From positions 1 through 36,990 of the forward strand of contig CANRLP010000004.1 in assembly GCA_947631515.1 (NCBI GenBank): 36,990 nucleotides of DNA, written 5' to 3'. Position numbers and translations under genes: made by a program. The notes beneath the pieces were generated by a model. It did no database searches. It worked only from the letters and a program-made list of their open reading frames with translations, and had not been told where the DNA came from. Of the stretch, positions 30,831 through 36,990 are shown in pieces; positions within the stretch are counted from its first letter, which is position 1; each line of letters opens with the position of its first letter. The DNA is from an uncultured Bacilli bacterium (lineage in GTDB: Bacteria; Bacillota_I; Bacilli_A; RF39; UBA660).

Positions 30831-31629
30831 TTTCTTCTTCCTTTCTAATAATCTCATTAATTTTTTTTATTTGTTCTTCACTAAAATTGTCTTTTAGATA
30901 ATCATATCCACGGACAAGTTCTTGAAAAAATTTTAAATCGTGAGTTTCTCCAACTTTTTCAATTAATCTATCTTTGTCTAAGAATTCATCGGCAACGCTA
31001 ATTAGTTCCGTTAAATAATATGCATCTCTTTTTTCAATGAAATAATCCTCAATTAAAGACAAATCTTTATTATGTCCATTATAGTTGGCTGCTAATCGCC
31101 ACAAAGCTTCTCTTTTATCTTCTTTAATAGCAACATTTACTAAATCATTAAAGTCTTCTTGACTAATCATCGGAGGCATAGGAACTCTTATATATTGGGT
31201 AATAAAATTTAGTAATTCCTCATCATCCATCTTACGACAATAATTTATATACGTTTCACTATTCGTTAATAAAGAAAATATATTTTCGTATCGTTTACCG
31301 CAATCTCTTATCACTTTCTTATCTTCTAATAAACTATCATAACGTTCTTGTAAAAATTTTTGTTCCTTTTCATCTAATTTGTTATTTTTTAAAGTTTTTT
31401 CGATATCAGCAATAATCTTTTCAAGGTTAGCCATTCTTTTCTTTTCATAATCATCTATTTCATTAGGAACTGAAGCGATGATTTCTTTTAAATTTTTTAT
31501 TAACTCGTCAATTTCTTTATTTTCCGTATCAGTAAAAGTTTTATGCTCCATATTATTTAATAGTTCTAACAATTTTTCACTATTAATAAAACGATTTATA
31601 TAACGATAAACAATATTTACTAAATCCAT
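30817..31629 (-). CDS. Hypothetical helical protein in the tRNA-synthetase operon
   Basis: 270 residues, soluble, almost all helix, rich in Glu, Lys, Asn and Leu; not recognised. Residues ~35-110 look like a long coiled coil (ENKEIDELIKNLKEIIASV, then KKRMANLEKIIADIEKTL). The second half contains repeated short helices (DDEELLNFITQYIRV, KEDKREALWRLAANY, EKRDAYYLTELISVADEF) that could be HEAT/TPR-like. It starts at ATG 31629 after GAGGAGG and overlaps aspS by 14 bases, so it is a translated member of the operon between tdk and aspS. No catalytic motif is visible. It is the only member of this operon with no apparent assignment. Confidence 0.7.
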   Translation of the reverse strand: MDLVNIVYRYINRFINSEKLLELLNNMEHKTFTDTENKEIDELIKNLKEIIASVPNEIDDYEKKRMANLEKIIADIEKTLKNNKLDEKEQKFLQERYDSLLEDKKVIRDCGKRYENIFSLLTNSETYINYCRKMDDEELLNFITQYIRVPMPPMISQEDFNDLVNVAIKEDKREALWRLAANYNGHNKDLSLIEDYFIEKRDAYYLTELISVADEFLDKDRLIEKVGETHDLKFFQELVRGYDYLKDNFSEEQIKKINEIIRKEEENETI

Positions 31630-31658
31630 TTGAAACCTCCTCAAATATCGTATTTATC

Positions 31659-32267
31659 TTATTTAAGATTTCTTCCAAAATTAATTTTTTTCTTCCGATT
31701 CAAAATATAACATTCTCCACAAACGGCTTTATAAGTTATTTCGTCTTGGGATCCGTCAATTAAAACTTGATCACCTTCGAATGTTGGAATATTATTTACA
31801 AATCGCATATTTTGGGTTGCTTTTTTACCACATTCACAAATGGTCTTAATTTCTTCAATCGTATCAGCAATTTGTAAAAGTCTATCAGAACCAGGAAAAG
31901 CATTCATGCGAAAATCACAACGTAAGCCATAACAAAGAACGGGAATACTAAATTCTTTCGTTAAAATATAGAAATCATCCACTTGTTCAGGAGTTAAGAA
32001 TTGCGCCTCATCTACTATAATGGCACTTAATCCATCAAAAGGAATTTTTTTAAAAACTTTATCATTAGGGTTTAAAACAACATCTACTGTCCTTTCTACT
32101 CCTAATCTACTAACGACTTTATCATTTCCTTTAGTATCTATCGCCGGTTTTACAAGGGCTACTTTCATACCTCGTTCTTCGTAATTATAAGCAACTTGCT
32201 GTAAAATAGTTGTTTTACCACAATTCATTGCTCCATAACGAAAATATAACTTTGCCATAACACTCAT
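31659..32267 (-). CDS. tdk: Thymidine kinase (TK1-like)
   Basis: 202 residues. It phosphorylates thymidine to dTMP in the salvage pathway. The P-loop is GAMNCGKTT, the DEAQF motif is VDEAQFLTPEQV, the lasso/substrate region includes YGLRCDFRMNAFPGSDRLL, and the zinc cysteines are in CECGKKA and CGECY. Two starts are possible: ATG 32267, four bases after the AGG of the ribosome binding site, and ATG 32258, 13 bases from it; family members begin near the second. It begins four bases after the asnS stop. The operon link to synthetases is unusual functionally. Confidence 0.94.
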   Translation of the reverse strand: MSVMAKLYFRYGAMNCGKTTILQQVAYNYEERGMKVALVKPAIDTKGNDKVVSRLGVERTVDVVLNPNDKVFKKIPFDGLSAIIVDEAQFLTPEQVDDFYILTKEFSIPVLCYGLRCDFRMNAFPGSDRLLQIADTIEEIKTICECGKKATQNMRFVNNIPTFEGDQVLIDGSQDEITYKAVCGECYILNRKKKINFGRNLK

Positions 32268-32271
32268 CTAC

Positions 32272-33636
32272 CTAAAAATCACAGTTTCCTGATGTTCTTG
32301 GGTATGGAATAACATCTCTTATATTATCGACCCCTGTTAAGTATATTAACAATCTTTCAAAGCCCATACCAAAACCAGAATGCGGACAAGTTCCATATTT
32401 TCTTAAATTTAAATACCATTCCATATCTTTAGTTTCCATTTGCATTTCTTGCATACGCTTCACAAGTTTATCGTAATCTTCTTCTCTTTGACTACCACCC
32501 ATTAATTCGCCAGCTCCTGGTACTTCTAAATCGACTGCAGCAACCGTTTCATTGTCAGGATTTAATTTCATATAAAAAGCTTTGATATCTTTCGGCCAAT
32601 TTTTAATAAATACGGGGCCATCAAAATATTCTGTTAAATACTTTTCATGTTCTTTGGCAATATCGCAACCATATTGAGGCTCAAATTCCCATTTAACATT
32701 AGCATCTTTCAAAATAGTGATTGCTTCTTCGTGACTAATGCGGGCAAATTGGCTTGTTACTAATTTTTGGAGTTTAGTAATAATTCCTTTTTCAACAAAC
32801 TCATCAAAAAATTTCATTTCATCCGGACATTTTTCTAAAACAGAAGAAACAACATATTTTAACATATCTTCCATAACTTGCATGTCACCTTCCAAATCAC
32901 AGAAAGCCATTTCCGGTTCTATCATCCAAAATTCGGCGGCATGAGTTTTGGTATTAGAATTTTCAGCTCTAAATGTTGGTCCAAAAGTATAGGTCTTTTT
33001 ATAAGCAGTAGCAAAAGTTTCCGCTTCTAATTGACCACTTACTGTTAAATTAGTCATTTTGCCAAAAAAGTCTTTACTATAATCTATTTCTTTTTGGCCA
33101 CTATTTAAAGGAAGAGTTGTTACTTGAAACATTTCTCCGGCTCCTTCACAATCACTAGAAGTTAAAAGAGGAGCATGAAAATATATAAACCCATGATTTT
33201 GAAAATATTCATGAATAGCAAAAGCTGCAACGCTTCTAACCCGGAATACTGCTTGAAAAAGATTTGTACGAGGGCGAAGATAAGCTACACTTCTTAAAAA
33301 CTCTCTTGTGTGATGTTTCGGTTGAATTGGGTAATCATCCGAACAAGTTCCGACAATTTCGATTTTTTTGGCTTGAACTTCTACTTCTTGATTACCTTTA
33401 GATTCAACTAATTTTCCTTCAATATGTAAGGCACTTCCTACTAGAACTTTACTAATTTCTTCAAAATTATCTAAGTTTGTATCATAAATAATTTGTAAAT
33501 GTTTAAAACAAGTTCCATCACTAAAATCAATAAAGCCAAATTCTTTTTGACGGCGATGATTACGTACCCAACCATCTAAAATTACTTCTTGATTTAAGTT
33601 TTTTTGAGTATTTGCAAATAAATCTTTTAAATCCAT
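32272..33636 (-). CDS. asnS: Asparaginyl-tRNA synthetase
   Basis: 454 residues. It charges tRNA-Asn directly with asparagine. The N-terminal OB-fold starts at VILDGWVRNHRRQKEFGFIDFSDGT, a signature of AsnRS rather than AspRS; motif 2 is FGPTFRAENSNTKTHAAEFWMIEPE, with the His/Thr wording typical of AsnRS; motif 3 is GFGMGFERLLIYLTG. The C-terminus RDVIPYPRTSGNCDF is also typical. Start ATG 33636 follows AGGTGAT; eight bases separate it from hisS. Confidence 0.96.
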   Translation of the reverse strand: MDLKDLFANTQKNLNQEVILDGWVRNHRRQKEFGFIDFSDGTCFKHLQIIYDTNLDNFEEISKVLVGSALHIEGKLVESKGNQEVEVQAKKIEIVGTCSDDYPIQPKHHTREFLRSVAYLRPRTNLFQAVFRVRSVAAFAIHEYFQNHGFIYFHAPLLTSSDCEGAGEMFQVTTLPLNSGQKEIDYSKDFFGKMTNLTVSGQLEAETFATAYKKTYTFGPTFRAENSNTKTHAAEFWMIEPEMAFCDLEGDMQVMEDMLKYVVSSVLEKCPDEMKFFDEFVEKGIITKLQKLVTSQFARISHEEAITILKDANVKWEFEPQYGCDIAKEHEKYLTEYFDGPVFIKNWPKDIKAFYMKLNPDNETVAAVDLEVPGAGELMGGSQREEDYDKLVKRMQEMQMETKDMEWYLNLRKYGTCPHSGFGMGFERLLIYLTGVDNIRDVIPYPRTSGNCDF

Positions 33637-33644
33637 ATTATCAC

Positions 33645-34901
33645 CTAACCATTAGAAACAATATAATCAATGATTTCATTTTCATCAATTTTTGTTTCTT
33701 CCTTTGTTTTATTATCTTTAACAGTTATTAAACCTTTATTCAAATCATCGCTATTTAAAATTATTAATAATTCGGCATTATTCCGATCAGCTTCTTTGAA
33801 TTGACTTTTTAGAGAACGTCCTGTTGTGTCATAATCAACTGATAAACCAGAAATACGTAAATCTTGAGCTAAAGTAATAGCTTTCATTTTTTCTTCTTCA
33901 TTGACATACAAAATATAGCAATTTAATGGCCGTTTTTCACTAAAATAATCATCTTCCATAGCCAGCATTACTCTCTCTAGCCCACTAGCAAATCCCATAC
34001 AAGGAATGCTTGGTCCTCCTAAAGACTCTACTAAATCATTATATCTACCACCGGCAGCAATCGTTGATGCTCCTCCTAAAATTTCTTTATCACAAACAAT
34101 TTCAAAAACGGTATAGTCATAATAATCTAAACCTCTTACTAATTTTTCATCTACTTCATAATCAACATCTAAAAAAGTTAAATACTCTAAAACTTTTTGA
34201 AAACGTTTTTTGGATTCTTCACTTTGATAGTCTAATATACTTGGAGCATTTTTTAATATTTCACTATCATGATCAACTTTACAATCTAATATACGTAAAG
34301 GATTGGTATTAAAACGATTTTGACAATCACTACAAAGTTCATGAATGTGAGGTTTCAAATAATTTACTAACTCATTACGATAACTTGCTCGATCTTCTTT
34401 AGCTCCTAAATTATTTATTTTAACTGTTAAATCTTTAAAACCTAATTCTTCAAATAAACGATATGGCATTGATATGACTTCAGCATCAGTAGCAGGATCA
34501 TTACTACCAAGGATTTCTAACCCAAATTGCGTAAATTCACGATTTCTTCCATTTCCAGGACGTTCATAGCGATACATTGTCCCATTATAAAAAAATTTTT
34601 TAGGTAAATTTTCGCCATACATTTTATTTTCAATGAATGAACGAACTACTCCTGCTGTGCCTTCGGGACGAAGTGTCAATTCCCGTTCACTACGATCTTT
34701 AAAATCATACGTTTCTTTGGTTACTATATCAGAAGTATCTCCAACAGTTCGATGAAATAATTCTTGCGACTCAAAGATAGGAGTTCTAATATAATCATAA
34801 TTATAAAAATCACAGAAATAATCAATTAAACGATTTATTTTTTGCAATTTTACTGCATCTTTTCCTACAACATCATAAGTTCCTTTAGGTTTCATTATCA
34901 T
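33645..34901 (-). CDS. hisS: Histidyl-tRNA synthetase
   Basis: 418 residues. It charges tRNA-His with histidine. The start MIMKPKGTYDV is typical, with AGGAGG seven bases upstream. Motif 1 is in YIRTPIFESQELFHRTVG, motif 2 is MYRYERPGNGRNREFTQFGLE, the HisA/HisB boxes are LVRGLDYYDYTVFEI and AAGGRYNDLVE, and motif 3 is GFASGLERVML. The last 90 residues form the anticodon-binding domain. It is the first gene of the eight-gene operon and lies directly after a T-box leader, so its transcription is expected to rise when the cognate tRNA is uncharged. Confidence 0.97.
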   Translation of the reverse strand: MIMKPKGTYDVVGKDAVKLQKINRLIDYFCDFYNYDYIRTPIFESQELFHRTVGDTSDIVTKETYDFKDRSERELTLRPEGTAGVVRSFIENKMYGENLPKKFFYNGTMYRYERPGNGRNREFTQFGLEILGSNDPATDAEVISMPYRLFEELGFKDLTVKINNLGAKEDRASYRNELVNYLKPHIHELCSDCQNRFNTNPLRILDCKVDHDSEILKNAPSILDYQSEESKKRFQKVLEYLTFLDVDYEVDEKLVRGLDYYDYTVFEIVCDKEILGGASTIAAGGRYNDLVESLGGPSIPCMGFASGLERVMLAMEDDYFSEKRPLNCYILYVNEEEKMKAITLAQDLRISGLSVDYDTTGRSLKSQFKEADRNNAELLIILNSDDLNKGLITVKDNKTKEETKIDENEIIDYIVSNG

Positions 34902-34921
34902 ACAAATTCCTCCTTTTTGAT

Positions 34922-35134
34922 AATAAAAAAACCTAATAAATGTAAGGACGAACTCAAAGTCCGCGGTGCCACCTTACTTTACTAGGTACTCTCTAAAAAT
35001 TTATCGCATTTTTGCGTTCTATGTTACAAAAAGTTGTCTTTCTATTTAATTTCTTTTCGGCATTTCCATCAGACTAGCCTTCTCTGGTAAAAGAATTATT
35101 AAATATACTCTTCTTTTTCATAGAAATAACATAT
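34922..35134 (-). promoter_or_regulatory. T-box riboswitch leader of the hisS operon
   Basis: The T-box core AAGGTGGCACCGCGG lies at 34975-34961 (minus). A terminator of CCTAGTAAAGTAAGG (34986-34972) against CCTTACATTTATTAGG (34947-34932), then T7, is mutually exclusive with the antiterminator formed by the core. Stem I is seen upstream: GAAGAGTA (35113-35106), TATTTAAT/ATTAAATA and TTCTTTT/AAAAGAA pairs, and a distal part with AGAGAAGGC...GATGGAAA. The 3' side of the specifier loop reads GAAA-GAC-AAC (GAC 35038-35036). The GAC codon followed by A suggests aspartate; no histidine codon is at this position. Confidence 0.9.
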
Positions 35135-35140
35135 ATTTGT

Positions 35141-35169
35141 ATTTTAGTACTTTTCATATTTGAAGTCAA
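35141..35169 (-). promoter_or_regulatory. Promoter of the hisS-gatB operon
   Basis: Minus strand: TTGACT (35169-35164), 17-base spacer, TAAAAT (35146-35141). It places the start of the T-box leader near 35134. Confidence 0.75.
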
Positions 35170-35243
35170 GCAACAGTATTAATTTTTTACAGATAAAACT
35201 GTTTTAAAATCTAAAGAAAGCCTTATCCTAAATCAGCTATTAA

Positions 35244-35279
35244 TACAAAAAAAGTTAACGGATTATTACAATGCGTTAA
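35244..35279 (-). terminator. Terminator of rel-dtd
   Basis: TTAACG (35255-35260) pairs with CGTTAA (35274-35279); with flanking A and T runs the stem extends, and on the minus strand CTTTTTTT follows. The hairpin overlaps the dtd stop. The bases from 35170 to 35243 hold no gene that I can see. Confidence 0.7.
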
Positions 35280-35722
35280 TTTTTTTTATGAGAATCCAAA
35301 CATATAGTAACTGGACCATCATTATTGATTGATACTAATATGTCCGTCCCAAATACTCCAGTCGCAACAGGAACAAATTTTTTTAATTGGTGATTGAAAT
35401 AATCATATAAGCTTGCCGCTTCTTGCCCTTTCATAGCGTTTATATAAGACGGGCGATTACCTTTTTCGGTATTAGCTAAAAGAGTAAATTGACTTATTGA
35501 TAATACTTCTCCATTAGTTTCTAAAATATTTTTATTCATAATACCATTTTCATCTGGAAAAATTCGTAAATTAATAATTTTATTAATCATATAATCAATA
35601 TCTTTAAGAGTATCAGATTGCGCAACACCAACTAAAATAACCATCCCATAATTTATCTTACCAACTACTTTATTATTTACTGCTACTTGGGAATTTTTAC
35701 TTCTTTCGACAATTACTTTCAT
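35276..35722 (-). CDS. dtd: D-aminoacyl-tRNA deacylase
   Basis: 148 residues, normal length. It removes D-amino acids (and glycine) wrongly attached to tRNA. The two cross-subunit active-site motifs are visible: LSISQFTLLANTEKGNRPSY (SQxT box) and NDGPVTICLDS (the GP motif). The start overlaps the rel stop (ATGA), so translation is coupled. The rel-dtd pair is conserved in Bacilli. Confidence 0.96.
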   Translation of the reverse strand: MKVIVERSKNSQVAVNNKVVGKINYGMVILVGVAQSDTLKDIDYMINKIINLRIFPDENGIMNKNILETNGEVLSISQFTLLANTEKGNRPSYINAMKGQEAASLYDYFNHQLKKFVPVATGVFGTDILVSINNDGPVTICLDSHKKN

Positions 35723-36990
35723 ATTTTCCGACCAACTTTTTTGACAAATCTCATATTATATAAACTATTTAAAAAGTTATTTAATACTGTAACATTCTTG
35801 ACTTTAATTGTTAAAGTATACAAAGCTATATTATTAGTTTCCGAAGAATGAAGAGAAATAACATTAATATTTTTACTTGTGGCATTATTTATTAAATCGG
35901 CGATATAATTTTTATCATTTAAACATTCAATATAAATATCTGTTAAATATTCATTTTCGTTATTTTCATCCCATAAAACTGGTATTAGTCTTTCCTTCTT
36001 GGAAATGATATTAGAACAATCACATCGATGGACAGTAATTCCTTCCCCTTTGGTAATGTATCCAATTACTTTATCCCCTTTAACGGGTTTACAACATTTA
36101 GCCAAGGTTATTAATATATCATTATGTCCTCCAACAATAATATCATTTTTATTATTAGTTTTCGGAATGTTATGATTTTGAGTTACTTTAAAAGTTAAAG
36201 CATCTGTTACATCTTGTTTTTCTTCTTTGGAAAGACGAATGACATAACCTGGAGTATAACGAAATGACCCCAAAGCTAAATAAATATCATCTATATCGTT
36301 AAACTTCAAATCTTTTTGAATTTTGGCTAAATGCTCATCATTAAATACTTCATTAAAAGCTAAATGTTGTTTACGTAATTCTTTTTCTAAAAGCATTTTG
36401 CCATCTTCAATATACCGAGTGCGATCTTGTTTGCTAAAGTAAGCTTTAATTTTACTTTTAGCTGAACTGGTTTTAACAAAATTCAACCATTCTTGACTTG
36501 GAGTCGAATTTTTATTGGTATTAATTTTAACTACATCATTATCTTTTAATTCATAAGATAAAGGAACGATTTCATCATTAACAATGGCTCCTACTGTTGT
36601 ATCTCCTACTTTCGAATGGATACGATAAGCAAAATCGACGGGCGTTGAACCTTTCGGAAGTTCTAAAACGTCACCATTAGGAGTAAAGACATAAATAAAT
36701 TCTCCTAAAACATCATTATTGACATTAGAAACAAAATCTTCTTCGTCATCATTTTCTTTATAAGAATCAATTATATTCCGAAATATTTCTAATTTTTGTT
36801 CCATCATGCTTTGAATTTTTTTCGTACCTTTTTCTTTATAAGACCAATGAGATGCAATACCTTTTTCTGCTAATTCATCCATTTCTGGTGTTCGAACTTG
36901 AATTTCAAAAATATGACCATCATTATCAAAAACTCCCGTATGTAAAGATTGATACATATTTTCTTTTGGCATTGCTATATAGTCTTTAAA
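35719..36990 (-). CDS. rel: (p)ppGpp synthetase/hydrolase Rel, C-terminal part (cut by window edge)
   Basis: The frame runs open past the right edge; the visible part starts FKDYIAMPKENMYQSLHTGV, the end of the synthetase domain, so about 420 of an expected ~730 residues are seen. The EIQVRT and ASHWSYKE segments complete the synthetase domain. The TGS domain follows (YVFTPNGDVLELPKGSTPVDFAYRIHS), then the helical region, the zinc-finger-like domain with LAKCCKPVKGDKVIGYITKGEGITVHRCDC, and the ACT domain to the end. The C-terminal part senses uncharged tRNA on the ribosome. Its product would set the stringent response; it is beside tRNA-charging genes. It cannot be told here whether the hydrolase domain is intact. 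Confidence 0.95.
   Translation of the reverse strand, partial: FKDYIAMPKENMYQSLHTGVFDNDGHIFEIQVRTPEMDELAEKGIASHWSYKEKGTKKIQSMMEQKLEIFRNIIDSYKENDDEEDFVSNVNNDVLGEFIYVFTPNGDVLELPKGSTPVDFAYRIHSKVGDTTVGAIVNDEIVPLSYELKDNDVVKINTNKNSTPSQEWLNFVKTSSAKSKIKAYFSKQDRTRYIEDGKMLLEKELRKQHLAFNEVFNDEHLAKIQKDLKFNDIDDIYLALGSFRYTPGYVIRLSKEEKQDVTDALTFKVTQNHNIPKTNNKNDIIVGGHNDILITLAKCCKPVKGDKVIGYITKGEGITVHRCDCSNIISKKERLIPVLWDENNENEYLTDIYIECLNDKNYIADLINNATSKNINVISLHSSETNNIALYTLTIKVKNVTVLNNFLNSLYNMRFVKKVGRKI

Noticed and set aside
35170-35243. Short hairpin ACAG-CTGT upstream of the T-box promoter as an operator
   Set aside because: Arms of only four bases in AT-rich sequence; no second copy and no positional link to the promoter.

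Overview
The window is a strongly AT-rich piece of a bacterial chromosome. Shine-Dalgarno sites are AGGAGG-like, promoters are sigma-A type (often with an extended -10), and TGA is used as a stop (for example at the end of rel), so this is the standard bacterial code and not the Mycoplasma code. Gene content and order (dnaG-rpoD-trmK, rel-dtd-hisS, a T-box, GatCAB, 6S RNA beside tcdA, a com/T4P-type secretion apparatus, a SpoIIM-like protein) point to a Bacillota lineage of class Bacilli, probably one of the reduced-genome uncultured groups near the Mollicutes. That placement is inference from gene content only.

Layout. 1-1.4 kb: end of an RnfC-like protein and an RnfD-like membrane protein. 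1.5-5.4 kb: a small unknown gene, then the macromolecular-synthesis operon dnaG-rpoD-trmK. 5.4-9.5 kb: a YqfQ-like gene, then the platform protein, prepilin peptidase and (opposite strand) ATPase of a type IV pilus/competence machine; no pilin gene is here. 9.7-11.7 kb: a small three-gene ABC export cassette. 11.7-15.3 kb: a 33-residue DUF4044-like gene missed by ordinary ORF calling, a SpoIIM-like membrane protein, mnmA, an HTH protein with a consensus promoter, and a radical SAM/SPASM protein. 15.3-15.65 kb: the longest gene-free stretch, holding a hairpin and a dif-like sequence. 15.65-18.2 kb: a glutamine amidotransferase and a ZIP metal transporter, a 49-residue Asn/Ser/Arg-rich gene, and xerD. 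18.3-21.4 kb: rarA, gpsA, tcdA and a candidate 6S RNA. 21.4-25.8 kb: an unknown protein, a HerA-like ATPase and two membrane-anchored low-complexity proteins. 25.9-34.9 kb: one long operon hisS-asnS-tdk-unknown-aspS-gatC-gatA-gatB behind a T-box leader. 35.3-36.99 kb: dtd and the C-terminal part of rel.

How it fits together. The right half is largely one translation-supply block: three class II aminoacyl-tRNA synthetases, the tRNA amidotransferase, the D-aminoacyl-tRNA deacylase and the (p)ppGpp synthetase/hydrolase, with operon control by uncharged tRNA. tRNA modification genes (trmK, mnmA, tcdA) are scattered through the rest. Most genes left of about 15.6 kb lie on + and most genes right of it on -. 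A 28-bp dif-like sequence (15606-15633) sits at this switch, 1.6 kb from xerD, so the window may contain the replication terminus. No insertion sequence, prophage, CRISPR array, tRNA or rRNA was seen. Most of the window is ordinary core genome; the best candidates for something new are the dif-like site, the T-box specifier, the candidate 6S RNA, two tiny genes, and the membrane-anchored protein pair upstream of herA.
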